A DNA stretch of 64,000 nt, from the NCBI RefSeq assembly GCF_040327995.1, contig NZ_JBEPIJ010000008.1, positions 1 to 64,000 on the forward strand, given 5' to 3'. This DNA is from Solimonas thermocellulolyticum. GTDB taxonomy: Bacteria; Pseudomonadota; Gammaproteobacteria; Nevskiales; Nevskiaceae. The position numbers and the translations under genes are program-made. The notes under the pieces are model-generated. The model was given only the letters and a program-made list of their open reading frames with translations. It did no database searches and was not told the origin of the DNA. This document shows positions 33,530 through 42,785 of this stretch, in pieces; position 1 is the stretch's first letter; each line of letters opens with the position of its first letter.

Positions 33530-35338
33530 TTACACGCCCTCACGCACGATCTCGCTCGGCGCGAGCAGCGGCAGCTGCACGCTGCCGGAGAGGTTCAGCG
33601 CCGGCACGAAGAGGTCGCGCGACCAGGTGATCGGGAACTGCGGATGGAAGCCATAGATCAGAAGGCCCAGCGCGTCGCCCTCGGCGAGACGCTCGCCGAT
33701 GCCCGTCATCTCCAGCGTGTGGCGGCCGAAGCCGCGTAGCGGCGTGAGCTGGTCGTCGATCAGATCCCAGCGCTCGCTGCCGGCGGCGCGGCGTCCGATG
33801 CCGACGAACAGAATCGGATCGCAGCCGAGCTGGATGACCGGCGTCGCACAGGTTTCCATCTCGAAGCCGGACAGCCCGGTGATCTCCACGTCGATCAGCG
33901 GCACGCCGGCGAGGATCGCGCCGCCGGCGCCGATGGTCTTGAGCGGCTGTGTCGCCAAGAGCGCCTCGCGCGCCGCATTGCCGAGCAACGAGCCGAGCAC
34001 GCCGAGCGCACCGCTGAGCTGCGGCGTGCCGGTGGCGATCGGGAAGCTCTCGCCGCCGCGCTTGACGCTGCGCACGCTGATGGCGTCGTCCTCGGCGAGG
34101 CTCAGGCAGACGTCGTGACCGGTGGTCAGCACCGCGTCGATGGCGCCGGACTGGCCGCGCAGCTTTTCCTCGAACCAGGCGAAGCGCAGTTCCGCCATGT
34201 CGAGGCTGCCGCAGGCGCCGCTGCCGCCGGCGTCCTGGAAGTTGGGTAGGGTCAGCGCCGCGTAGAACGGATCGAACGGCCCTTCGAGCGGCTCGCTCGA
34301 CACTGGCAGGATGTGGCCGGATTGGTGGGTGAGTAGGCGCACGTCGCCGCCGCGCGCCTTGAGGCACTCATAGTTGCGCAGGCCGTCGTTGAAGTTGAAC
34401 AGCGTGTCCTTGAAGCCCTGCGTGATCAGCGCGTCGATTGCCGGGAAGGGCCCCGGTGGTACGAGGAAGGTATCGGGCGTCGCGAACTGGAAGTCCTGCG
34501 GCCCTGGCGCCACGCCGTCGCAGAAGTAGCGCACGCTGTGGTAGGCGAAGAAGTTGCGGCCGGGCTCGGGGAACTGGTTGCTGAGCGAACCTTCGATCAG
34601 GGTTTCGATGATCGCTGCGTCTTGGTTCGTCCCCGTCGGAATCTGGCCGGCCGAAAGGCCGGTGATGTTGCTGGCCTCGCCGCCGGCGACCAGCACCAGC
34701 GCCCAGCCGGATTTGATCACCTCGTGCGGGTTGAGCGCGTAGACCAGATCGTGCGGGGTGATGTCCGGCGCGATCACGCGCAGGCGCTGCTTGGGATCGG
34801 CGCCGGCGAGCAGGAACTGGTACATGCCGCCGTAAGAGCCGCCGTAGCTGCCGACGTACATCTCGCCGTTGCCGCGGCGGCGCAGACCTTCGAGGTTCTC
34901 GGCCCAGTCCAGTATCGCGATCAGGTTTTGGCCCTCGTAGTCCGGGTCCATCACGCGCACGGTGCCGCTGGACTCGCCGAAGCCGCGCTGGTCGATGGAG
35001 ATCACATAGTAGCCGGCGTCGTTGAGGCGCTTGATGAAGCTGCCGTCGGGCGCGGTGGTCTCACGCGAGCCGCCATAGCCGTGGCCGTGCAAGACCAAGG
35101 GGTAGGTCTTGCCGACTTCGAGCCGCGTCGGCTCGAACACCTGTATGACGGTGGTGTCGCCGGTCACCGGCGAGACGACTTCCTGACGGTAGACGGTGCC
35201 GGCGCGATCGGCGGCCACCGCGACGCGCGGCGGCGTCTCGTCGGCCGGCAGCGGACTGTTGTCGATAGAGCCGCCGTCGCCGCCACAGGCGGTCAAGAGT
35301 ACGACGAGACCGGTGAGGACAGGGATGCGCATCGACAT
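33530..35338 (-). CDS. Secreted alpha/beta hydrolase lipoprotein (CocE/X-Pro peptidase-like)
   Basis: This 602-residue protein has a lipobox Cys18 (VVLLTACGG) after a short signal. The hydrolase core: LVLHGHGYGG (80-90, oxyanion region), YYVISIDQRGFGESSG, and the nucleophile elbow GSYGGSYGG around Ser168. The catalytic Asp/His candidates lie in the second half (e.g. HQSGHILP). The C-terminal part with DVEITGLSGFEMET and TPVIQLGCDPILFVGI looks like the beta-rich C-terminal domain of CocE/NonD-type hydrolases. ATG 35338 follows GGAGGAG. Likely ester or peptide hydrolysis at the cell surface; substrate unknown. Confidence 0.82.
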   Translation of the reverse strand: MSMRIPVLTGLVVLLTACGGDGGSIDNSPLPADETPPRVAVAADRAGTVYRQEVVSPVTGDTTVIQVFEPTRLEVGKTYPLVLHGHGYGGSRETTAPDGSFIKRLNDAGYYVISIDQRGFGESSGTVRVMDPDYEGQNLIAILDWAENLEGLRRRGNGEMYVGSYGGSYGGMYQFLLAGADPKQRLRVIAPDITPHDLVYALNPHEVIKSGWALVLVAGGEASNITGLSAGQIPTGTNQDAAIIETLIEGSLSNQFPEPGRNFFAYHSVRYFCDGVAPGPQDFQFATPDTFLVPPGPFPAIDALITQGFKDTLFNFNDGLRNYECLKARGGDVRLLTHQSGHILPVSSEPLEGPFDPFYAALTLPNFQDAGGSGACGSLDMAELRFAWFEEKLRGQSGAIDAVLTTGHDVCLSLAEDDAISVRSVKRGGESFPIATGTPQLSGALGVLGSLLGNAAREALLATQPLKTIGAGGAILAGVPLIDVEITGLSGFEMETCATPVIQLGCDPILFVGIGRRAAGSERWDLIDDQLTPLRGFGRHTLEMTGIGERLAEGDALGLLIYGFHPQFPITWSRDLFVPALNLSGSVQLPLLAPSEIVREGV

Positions 35339-35437
35339 GGAAAACACTCCTCCTGGGGGCAGCGGCACTATCCTGTGCCTGATGTTGTGCCTAATACGTC
35401 CTTGAGCACGTGTCAGATTACGCTTTCGTGACTTTCG

Positions 35438-36499
35438 ATGCGACTGGCAAAAATCGCCTTCATCGTCCTTGCCAGCGTGTCCGGCGTTTCGTGCACGCGC
35501 CTTGGCTACTACGCGCATCTCGCCGGCGGGCAGATCGCATTGCTGTCGGCGCGTCAGCCGATCGCGCGGCTGATCGAGGATCCAGCCACCGACGCTGCGC
35601 TGCGCGAGCGCCTTTGCACGGTGCGCGAAGCGCGCGCCTGGGCCGCCGCGCATCTGCACCTGCCGGCCAACGGCAGCTATACCGCCTATGCGGATTTGCA
35701 GCGCGAGTACGTCGCCTGGAACGTGTTCGCGACACCGGAATTCTCGCTCGCACCGCTGGAGCATTGCTTCCCGTTCGCCGGCTGTGTCGCCTACCAGGGT
35801 TTCTACGCGCTGGACAAGGCTGAAGCGCGCGCACGCGAACTACGCGCCCAGGGCTATGACGTGCACATCGGCGGCGTGCCGGCGTACTCGACGCTGGGCT
35901 GGTTCGACGATCCGCTGCTGAGCACGATGATGCGCTGGGACGATGCGACGCTGATCGGCACGTTGTTCCACGAGCTGGCGCACCAGAAGCTGTACGTGCG
36001 TGACGACAGTGCCTTCAACGAGTCGTACGCGAGTTTCATCGAGCAGCAGGGGCTGCGCGAGTATCTGGCGCAACACCCGGACGTTGCGCCGCCGGATGCG
36101 GTCGCACGCGGCCGGCGCACGCAGTTCGTGCAACTGATTCTCGCGGCGCGCCAGCGGCTGGAGGATTTGTACGCGCTACCGCTGTCCGCCGAGGCGATGC
36201 GCGCGCGCAAGGCCGAGGAGTTCGCCCGGCTCAAGGCGCAGTACCTGCGTCTGCGTGACACCGCCTGGGACGGCGATCCGCGTTACGACGGCTTCTTCGC
36301 CGACGATGCGCCGAACAACGCGCGTCTGCTGCCGTTTGGTCTGTACGACGAATACGTGCCGGCGTTCGCGCTCGTGTTCGAGCAGGCGGATCGCGACTGG
36401 GCGCGCTTTCACGACGAAGTCGGGCGCCTCACCAAGCTCGATGCCGATGCGCGACGCACCGCACTCGCTGCCTTGTCGCGTCGGCGCCTGCCCGAGTGA
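35438..36499 (+). CDS. Predicted aminopeptidase, HELAH zinc protease lipoprotein
   Basis: This 353-residue protein has a signal with Cys19 (SVSGVSC), so it is probably a lipoprotein. The zinc site is HELAH at 178-182 with Glu195 in FNESYASF as third ligand. The pattern, with EYVAWNVFATPEFSLAP and the conserved FGLYDEYVPAF end, matches the Pfam Aminopep (formerly DUF2265) family. Divergent from the alpha/beta hydrolase with ~100 bp between. Confidence 0.85.
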   Translation: MRLAKIAFIVLASVSGVSCTRLGYYAHLAGGQIALLSARQPIARLIEDPATDAALRERLCTVREARAWAAAHLHLPANGSYTAYADLQREYVAWNVFATPEFSLAPLEHCFPFAGCVAYQGFYALDKAEARARELRAQGYDVHIGGVPAYSTLGWFDDPLLSTMMRWDDATLIGTLFHELAHQKLYVRDDSAFNESYASFIEQQGLREYLAQHPDVAPPDAVARGRRTQFVQLILAARQRLEDLYALPLSAEAMRARKAEEFARLKAQYLRLRDTAWDGDPRYDGFFADDAPNNARLLPFGLYDEYVPAFALVFEQADRDWARFHDEVGRLTKLDADARRTALAALSRRRLPE

Positions 36500-36563
36500 G
36501 GCCGATGCGCGGTGAGCGATATCCGAGTAATCTGCGCGCATTTTTCCCTGAGCGTTTCGAACC

Positions 36564-37940
36564 ATGCAGCTGTACGACACCCTCTCCGGCAGCAAACGAG
36601 ACTTCGTTCCAATCGATCCGCGGCGGGTGACGATGTACGTCTGCGGACCGACGGTCTACAGCTACGCGCACATCGGCAACGCGCGGCCGGCGGTGGTGTT
36701 CGACGTGCTCGCGCGCGTGCTGCGGCGGCGTTTCCCTCAGGTCGTCTACGTCCGCAACATCACCGACATCGACGACAAGATCAACGCCGCGGCGGCCAAG
36801 GAAGGCGTCGACATCCGCGTGATCACCGACCGCTATGCGGCGATCTATCACGAGGACATGGCCGCGCTCGGCGTACTGCCGCCCGATCATGCACCGCGCG
36901 TGACCGAGCACCTGCCGCAGATCATCGACATGATCCGGCGCCTGATCGACCGCGGTCATGCGTATGAGGCCGAGGGGCATGTGCTGTTCCATACGCCGAG
37001 CTTCCCCGAGTACGGTCGCCTGTCCGGCCGCGGCGAGCAGGCACTGATGGCCGGCGCGCGCGTGGAGGTCGCCCCTTACAAGAAGCATGCGGGTGACTTC
37101 GTACTGTGGAAGCCGTCCAGCGACGAGCAGCCGGGCTGGGCATCGCCCTGGGGTCGCGGCCGTCCGGGCTGGCACATCGAGTGCTCGGCGATGGCCGAGG
37201 CGCTGCTGGGCGAGACCATCGACATCCATGGCGGCGGCCACGACCTGATCTTCCCCCACCACGAGAACGAGATCGCGCAGTCCACCTGTGCGCACGGCGG
37301 CAAGGTGCTCGCGCGTTACTGGCTGCACAACGGTTTTCTGAATGTCGACAGCCAGAAGATGTCCAAGTCGCTCGGCAACGTGCTGCTGGTGCACGAGCTG
37401 CTCAAGACCGTGCCCGGCGAGGTGATTCGCCTGGTGCTCTTGACCGGCCACTACCGCCAGCCGATCGACTGGACCGACGAGGTCGTGACGGAAGCGCGCA
37501 AGAAGCTCGACCGCCTCTACGGCGCGCTGCGCGAGCTGCTGGATGTGACGCCGGTGGCCGGGGTCAAGGCACCGGAAAGATTCATCGCCGCGCTCGAGGA
37601 CGATCTCAACACGCCGATGGCGCTGGCCGAACTGTTCGAGCTCGCCCGCGCCGCAAACAAGGCGACGACGCCGGACGAGAGGTCCCGGATCAAGGCGCAG
37701 ATGCTCGATGCCGGCGAACTGCTCGGCCTCTTGCAGCAGGACCCGGTGGCGTGGTTCGCGCATTCGCCGCTCGCTGCCGGGGCGCCGTCGGCGGAGGAGA
37801 TCGAGGCCTTGCTCTCGCAACGCGCACAAGCCCGCAAGGACAAGCGGTGGGCCGAATCCGACCGCATCCGCGATGCGCTCAAGGCACGCGGCGTGCTGGT
37901 CGAGGACTCCAAGGACGGGCAGCGCTGGCGCTACGCCTGA
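36564..37940 (+). CDS. cysS: Cysteinyl-tRNA synthetase
   Basis: This 458-residue class I synthetase charges tRNA-Cys. HIGH-like motif YAHIGN (34-39), zinc-binding Cys27 region (MYVCGPTVY), then WHIECSAMAE and KMSKSLGN (Lys265 start). Length normal. Its 3' end overlaps the convergent DUF4169 gene by 10 bp. Confidence 0.98.
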   Translation: MQLYDTLSGSKRDFVPIDPRRVTMYVCGPTVYSYAHIGNARPAVVFDVLARVLRRRFPQVVYVRNITDIDDKINAAAAKEGVDIRVITDRYAAIYHEDMAALGVLPPDHAPRVTEHLPQIIDMIRRLIDRGHAYEAEGHVLFHTPSFPEYGRLSGRGEQALMAGARVEVAPYKKHAGDFVLWKPSSDEQPGWASPWGRGRPGWHIECSAMAEALLGETIDIHGGGHDLIFPHHENEIAQSTCAHGGKVLARYWLHNGFLNVDSQKMSKSLGNVLLVHELLKTVPGEVIRLVLLTGHYRQPIDWTDEVVTEARKKLDRLYGALRELLDVTPVAGVKAPERFIAALEDDLNTPMALAELFELARAANKATTPDERSRIKAQMLDAGELLGLLQQDPVAWFAHSPLAAGAPSAEEIEALLSQRAQARKDKRWAESDRIRDALKARGVLVEDSKDGQRWRYA

Positions 37941-38158
37941 TCGGCACCGGCGTCGCGTTCGTCTCGGACCGCATCGGGCTGCGCCGGATCGCGCCGCAGC
38001 CGATCGAGCCGGCGCTGCGCCTCCTCGGCCTCGGCGGCGTCGCGCTGCTTCTGTGCCTTGGTACGACCGAAGCGCACGCGATTCTCCTCGGCCTGGCGCG
38101 CGGCGGCCTCGCGCGCCTTGCGCTTGCGAAAGCGTTTCAGGTTGACGATGTCGGCCAT
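37931..38158 (-). CDS. DUF4169 family small basic protein
   Basis: This 75-residue protein, MADIVNLKRFRKRKAREAAA..., is Lys/Arg- and Ala/Glu-rich and matches the DUF4169 pattern (VNLKRxRKRKAR...AEENRVRFGRTKAQKQ). Likely a single helix with a charged tail; role unknown, possibly nucleic-acid-associated. It lies 23 bp downstream of the phoD gene and overlaps the cysS 3' end convergently, so antisense interference is possible. Confidence 0.8.
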   Translation of the reverse strand: MADIVNLKRFRKRKAREAAARQAEENRVRFGRTKAQKQRDAAEAEEAQRRLDRLRRDPAQPDAVRDERDAGADQA

Positions 38159-38181
38159 GCTGTTGACGTGAGCACCGTCCG

Positions 38182-39807
38182 CTACGTTGCGCTCGGACCA
38201 CCGGCGGCCCGCAGGCGGTTCTCGCCTGCGTTCGTGTACAGCGCGTAGCCGAACCGTTCGGGCGAGTCGGGTTCGAGGATGGAGTCCACGTACCACCATT
38301 CGCCCTGGGTGCGTTCGTGGGTGATGTCGAGCAGCACGTAGCCGTGGCGCTGGCCTTCGAAGTATTTGATGTGCGGGTCGGCGACGCGCAACGCCGCCTG
38401 CAGCAGCGGTGTGGTGCCGTCGGGGAAGCCGCTGGAGGTGACGGACGGCGAGACGAACTCCACGCCCAGCGCCTTGATCAGGCCGAGGTCGAGCGGATCG
38501 CCGACGGTGTTGTCGAGCAGCGTCACCAGTTCGCCGGGATCGCGGTACAGCTCGCTGCCCCAGGAGCTGTGGATGTCGCCGGTGAGCACGACCAGGTTGT
38601 CGACGCCGGCGCGCTCGAGTGCGTCGAACACGCGGTCGCGCGCCGCCGGATAGCCGTCCCACTGATCGCCATTGATCGCCAGCAGTTCCTCGGCGAGCGT
38701 GGTGCCGAGCAGGGCAAGATCAGGCAAGGATGCCAGTCGCAGTTGCGCGAACATCACCTGCTGGCCGAGCAGTTTCCAGCGTGCGGTGGAGGTCGTCAGA
38801 CGCTCGATCAGCCAGTTTTCCTGCGGCACGCCGAGGAGCTGTCGCCGAGGGTCGTTGAGTGCGACCGGATCGAGCGGCGGCGTGCCGAGCTGCTCGTCGC
38901 GTCCGTACAGGCGCGTGTCGAGCATCATGAGATCCACCAGATCGCCGAAGACGAACTGGCGCCAGATGCGCTGCGGCTCGGACGGATCGACGAGGCGGAT
39001 CGGCATCCACTCGAAATAGGCCATGATCGAGGCCGCCTTGCGCAGTGCCCAGATGCCTTCCTCGCCCTCGGTGTGATTCTCGGCGCCACCCTGCCAGGCA
39101 TCGTTGGCCGACTCGTGGTCGTCCCAGACCGCGATCAGCGGATGCGCTGCGGTCATCGCCTGCAGGTCGGGATCGGTGCGGTACTGCGCGTGACGGTCGC
39201 GGTAGTCGGCGAGCGTGATCGTCTCGCGGCCGTTGCTGTGACCGCGGTTGAGGCCCTCCACGCCGCTGGAGCCCGACTCGTAGAGATAGTCGCCGAGATG
39301 GAATACGGCGTCGAGATCGCTGCGTTCGGCCATGCGCCGGTAGACGCCGAAATAGCCGGCCGCATAGTTCGAGCACGAGGTGAAGGCAAAGCGCAGGCGC
39401 TCGACGTGGCCGATCGGCAGGGTCTTGGTGCGGCCGACCGGCGAGACGGCGCCGCCGGCCTCGAAGCGATACCAGTAGTGCGTGCCGGGGGCAAGCCCGG
39501 TCGGGTCCACCTTGACGGTGTAGTCGCGCGTCGCGTCGGTCACGACCGTATCGCTGATGAGCACCTGCTTGAAGTCCGGGTCGCGGGCGACGACGTAGCG
39601 CACGCGCACCGGGCCATCGGTTGCGGGCGTCACGCGCGTCCACAGGATCACGCGGTCGGTCAGCGGATCGCCGCTGGCGACGCCGTGCTCGAAGCGCACC
39701 TTGCCGGCCACGCCGTCATTGCCGGGGATGGTGCTGCTGCCGCAACCCGGCAGCAGCACGCTGCCCGAAAGTCCGCCCAGGCCTTGAAGAAATCTGCGCC
39801 GCTGCAT
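38182..39807 (-). CDS. phoD: PhoD-like alkaline phosphatase / phosphodiesterase
   Basis: This 541-residue enzyme has a Tat signal (MQRRRFLQGLGG) plus a Cys in VLLPGCGSS, so it may be Tat-exported and lipidated. PhoD metal blocks: HLGDYLYESGSSG, WDDHESANDAWQGGAENH and LTGDIHSSWGSELY near 435. Members hydrolyse phosphodiesters and teichoic-type polymers using Fe3+/Ca2+. The long N-terminal PhoD_N domain (DPLTDRVILWTRVTP) is intact. Confidence 0.9.
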   Translation of the reverse strand: MQRRRFLQGLGGLSGSVLLPGCGSSTIPGNDGVAGKVRFEHGVASGDPLTDRVILWTRVTPATDGPVRVRYVVARDPDFKQVLISDTVVTDATRDYTVKVDPTGLAPGTHYWYRFEAGGAVSPVGRTKTLPIGHVERLRFAFTSCSNYAAGYFGVYRRMAERSDLDAVFHLGDYLYESGSSGVEGLNRGHSNGRETITLADYRDRHAQYRTDPDLQAMTAAHPLIAVWDDHESANDAWQGGAENHTEGEEGIWALRKAASIMAYFEWMPIRLVDPSEPQRIWRQFVFGDLVDLMMLDTRLYGRDEQLGTPPLDPVALNDPRRQLLGVPQENWLIERLTTSTARWKLLGQQVMFAQLRLASLPDLALLGTTLAEELLAINGDQWDGYPAARDRVFDALERAGVDNLVVLTGDIHSSWGSELYRDPGELVTLLDNTVGDPLDLGLIKALGVEFVSPSVTSSGFPDGTTPLLQAALRVADPHIKYFEGQRHGYVLLDITHERTQGEWWYVDSILEPDSPERFGYALYTNAGENRLRAAGGPSAT

Positions 39808-39878
39808 GTTCGCTCCCGTATGATCCAGACGCGCCAGTATGGCGCTCGCAGATCACCGACGTATGAAACGGCGCGACC

Positions 39879-40421
39879 TCAGTGGCAGCGCTTGAGGTTG
39901 CGTGCCAGCAGCCACTTGTTCACCGGCAGCGCGGCGGCGTAGCCGGCGAAGGCGGCGATCGCGAAGGCGAGCCAGAACTGGGGATGCGCGGGACTCATGC
40001 CGGGTCCCATGCCGCCGAGCTGATAGTCGACCAGATTCATGACCAGCTCCATGACCGCGATCGACACGGTCTCGCCGAGCCAGACGATGCGCAGCGCCTG
40101 ACGCGCCGTCATGCCGCCGCGCACCAGCGGAATGATCGCCAGCGCAAAGCCGCAGGCGAAGGCGAGCGTCACCGCCAGCGTGATCGTCGCGGCTATGCCC
40201 CAGCCGAGGCCGACGCCGATCGACAGGCCGATCCATTCGCCGATCGCGCAGCCGGTCAGGCAGTGCAGGGTGATGCGGGCGGCGGTCGGCCAGTCGTTGC
40301 GTGCGCCGTGATGACCGTGCGCATGGCCGCCGCCGTGCGAAGCGGCCGGCATTGGGGCGGTTTCGCAGCAGGCATGGCGATCGCCGTGTTCCGGGGCGGA
40401 GTTGGAGACGCAAGGGTTCAT
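39879..40421 (-). CDS. DUF4396 membrane protein with His-rich N-terminus
   Basis: This 180-residue protein begins with a Cys/His-rich metal-binding-like region (GDRHACCETAPM..., HGGGHAHGHHG at about 29-39). Four to five hydrophobic segments follow (TLHCLTGCAIGEWIGLSIGV, LAVTLAFACGFALAII, NLVDYQLGGMGP...). The DUF4396 domain has no assigned biochemistry. Its coupling to a metal-type MerR gene (overlap ATGA at 40418-40421) and His motifs argue for a metal-related transporter or sensor. Confidence 0.82.
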   Translation of the reverse strand: MNPCVSNSAPEHGDRHACCETAPMPAASHGGGHAHGHHGARNDWPTAARITLHCLTGCAIGEWIGLSIGVGLGWGIAATITLAVTLAFACGFALAIIPLVRGGMTARQALRIVWLGETVSIAVMELVMNLVDYQLGGMGPGMSPAHPQFWLAFAIAAFAGYAAALPVNKWLLARNLKRCH

Positions 40422-40822
40422 GCGGCGTCTCCACTGAGCGCCTGCAGGATCGGGCAGTGTTCGGCCGCACCGTGTCCCGGGCAGGCATCGACCAGCCGGC
40501 GCAGGCCGTCGCGTATGCGCCGCAGCTCACGCAGTTTTGCTTCGACCTCGGCGAGACGCTGTTGCGCCAGATGCTTCACCGCTTCGGCATCGCCGCGCCG
40601 GTCGGACAGGTCCAGCAGGCCCGCGATGTCGTCGAGGCTGAAGCCGAGTGCCTTGGCCTTACGGATGAAGCGCAGGCGCTGCAGGCTCTGCGGCGGGTAC
40701 TCACGATAGCCAGACGGTCTGCGCGGCGGCTCCGGTAACAGACCGCTGCGCTCGTAGTAGCGCACGGTGTCGATGCCGACGCCGGCCTGTTCGGCAAGCT
40801 GGCTGATGCGCAGGCTGCGCAT
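40418..40822 (-). CDS. MerR-family metal-responsive regulator
   Basis: This 134-residue protein has an HTH (LRISQLAEQAGVGIDTVRYY), the RPSGYREY wing and a dimerisation helix. The C-terminal metal-loop candidate is C114PGHGAAEHC123 with His117 and His122. Compared with CueR/ZntR-type proteins, the Cys pair spacing is similar, while the residue equivalent to Cys77/79 of ZntR/CadR is not Cys (SDRRGDAE). This points to Cu+/Ag+-like rather than Zn2+ sensing, but weakly. The gene heads an operon with DUF4396 and has a canonical MerR-type promoter just upstream. Confidence 0.9.
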   Translation of the reverse strand: MRSLRISQLAEQAGVGIDTVRYYERSGLLPEPPRRPSGYREYPPQSLQRLRFIRKAKALGFSLDDIAGLLDLSDRRGDAEAVKHLAQQRLAEVEAKLRELRRIRDGLRRLVDACPGHGAAEHCPILQALSGDAA

Positions 40823-40849
40823 GGTCGGTCTCCATCGAGGCGGGTCCTC

Positions 40850-40882
40850 ATGCTAAACCCTGGACTCGGGGCCGGAGTCAAG
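40850..40882 (-). promoter_or_regulatory. MerR-type promoter/operator of the merR-DUF4396 operon
   Basis: On the minus strand: -35 TTGACT (40881-40876), 20-bp spacer, -10 TAGCAT (40855-40850). A dyad CTTGACTC / GAGTCCAG (plus-strand arms 40860-40867 and 40875-40882, one mismatch, 7-bp centre) lies between the two hexamers. The overlong spacer with a dyad is the hallmark of promoters that MerR-family activators twist open. Predicted start is ~20 nt before the ATG (40822). Confidence 0.82.
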
Positions 40883-41088
40883 ACCAGACGCAGGACGCAT
40901 TGCGTCGTGCTCGCGCGATCCCGCGCCGCAGGGTATTGCGCCGCAGCGGCATGGCTGTGTCTGGCCGCTACCCAGTGGACCACGGCGGACGTACATGTGG
41001 GCGCTGGTATGCACGGGGCTGCCGTGCGCCGGCTTCCCCGATCGTGCGAGGGCCGTTAGCCTTGGGCTCCGCTTGATGAGTGCGGAAC

Positions 41089-42702
41089 ATGATGATCACT
41101 TCGCGAACCGATGCATGGCGCAGTCTGCACGCCCACGCGGCGCGCATGCGCCAGCACCGTGTCGTCGAGCTGTTCGCTCAAGATGCGCGGCGTGCGCAGG
41201 ATTTCGCCGCCGAGGCTTGTGGCCTGTATCTGGACTACTCCAAGCAGTGCGTCGATGCCGAGGTCCGCAGCGCGCTGTTCGCGCTGGCCGAGGCCTGCGA
41301 GCTATCGGCGTGGCGTCGGCGTCTGTACGCCGGCGAGCGGATCAACGGGTCCGAGGACCGCGCCGCGCTGCACATGGCACTGCGCGCACCGCGCGATCAC
41401 GCCGGGTTCGCCGCCGTGGCCGACGAGGTGCACGCGGTGCGCGCGGCGATGGCGCGCTTCGCCGATGCGCTGCGTGGCGGCGCGTATCGCGGGGTTTCGG
41501 GGGCGCGCATCACCGATGTGGTCAACATCGGCATCGGTGGATCCGATTTCGGGCCGCGCATGGTCTGCGCGGCGCTGGCGCCGCAGATCGACGGGCCGCG
41601 TGCACACTTCGTCGCCAATGTCGATGGCGCGGAACTGCACGCGCTGCTTCCGACGCTCGATCCGGCGCGCACGCTGTTCATCGTCACCAGCAAGACGTTC
41701 ACGACGCAGGAGACTCTGGCCAATGCACGGCGCGCACGCGCCTGGCTGGTCGCGGCACTCGGGGACTCGGCGGTGAGCCGTCATTTCGTCGCCGTGTCGA
41801 CCAACGCCGAGGCCGCACGTGCCTTCGGTATCGACTCCGCTTCGACGTTCGGCTTCTGGGACTGGGTCGGTGGCCGCTATTCGCTGTGGAGCGCGGTCGG
41901 CCTTGCGATCATGCTCGCGCTCGGACCGCAGCGCTTCGAGGCGCTGTGCGCCGGGGCCCACGCGATGGATCGCCATTTCGTCGAGGCGCCGCCGCAGTCC
42001 AACCTGCCGGTGCTGATGGGTCTGCTCGGTGTCTGGAACACCAACTTCTTCGGCTGTGCGAGTCAGGTCGTGGTGCCGTACGCCGAGCGGCTGTCGCTGT
42101 TCGGCGGCTGGCTGCAGCAACTGGAGATGGAATCCAACGGCAAGCGCGTCGACCGCGACGGGCGCGCCGTCGACTATGCCACCACGCCGGTACTCTGGGG
42201 CAGCGTCGGCACCAACGCCCAGCACGCCTACTTCCAGATGCTGCATCAGGGCCCGGCGGTGCATGCGATCGACTTCATCCTGCCGCAGGTTGCGGATCAT
42301 CCTTTCGACGAGATGCAGCGCATGCTCGTAGCCAACTGCCTGGCGCAGTCGGCGGCGCTGATGCGTGGCCGGAGCGCGGACGACGTGCGCGCGGAGCTGG
42401 CCGCGGCGGGCTGGTCCGGCGAGGCGCTCGAGCGCGCCATCGCGCATCGCGTCTGTCCCGGCAATCGGCCGAGCAATACGGTGCTGCTGCCGCGTCTTGA
42501 CGCCTATCATCTGGGCGCGCTGCTGGCGCTCTACGAGCACCGCTGCTTCGTGCAGTCGGTGATCTGGAACATCAATGCCTTCGACCAATGGGGCGTGGAG
42601 CTGGGCAAGCAACTGGCGCAGCGCATCGCCGATCCGCAGCAGCTCGCTGGCCTTGATGCGTCGACGCGCACGCTGTGGTCCCGGATCTACCCGCAGGGCT
42701 GA
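41089..42702 (+). CDS. pgi: Glucose-6-phosphate isomerase
   Basis: This 537-residue enzyme interconverts glucose-6-phosphate and fructose-6-phosphate. Blocks: NIGIGGSDFGPRMV, SKTFTTQETLANA, GVWNTNFFGC and the QYFQMLHQGP-like segment AQHAYFQMLHQGP. The start is uncertain: GTG at 41080 and ATGs at 41089 and 41092 are in frame, and MITSRTDAWRSLHAHA is close to the usual N-terminus. ATG 41089 is chosen for the nearest GCGGA purine tract. It diverges from the merR promoter with ~200 bp between. Confidence 0.96.
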   Translation: MMITSRTDAWRSLHAHAARMRQHRVVELFAQDARRAQDFAAEACGLYLDYSKQCVDAEVRSALFALAEACELSAWRRRLYAGERINGSEDRAALHMALRAPRDHAGFAAVADEVHAVRAAMARFADALRGGAYRGVSGARITDVVNIGIGGSDFGPRMVCAALAPQIDGPRAHFVANVDGAELHALLPTLDPARTLFIVTSKTFTTQETLANARRARAWLVAALGDSAVSRHFVAVSTNAEAARAFGIDSASTFGFWDWVGGRYSLWSAVGLAIMLALGPQRFEALCAGAHAMDRHFVEAPPQSNLPVLMGLLGVWNTNFFGCASQVVVPYAERLSLFGGWLQQLEMESNGKRVDRDGRAVDYATTPVLWGSVGTNAQHAYFQMLHQGPAVHAIDFILPQVADHPFDEMQRMLVANCLAQSAALMRGRSADDVRAELAAAGWSGEALERAIAHRVCPGNRPSNTVLLPRLDAYHLGALLALYEHRCFVQSVIWNINAFDQWGVELGKQLAQRIADPQQLAGLDASTRTLWSRIYPQG

Positions 42703-42785
42703 CGCCGGGCATCGTCCGGTTGGCGGGATACGATGCAGCCGATACGATGCAAAGAACGTACGACTCAACACGAACGAGGTGCACC

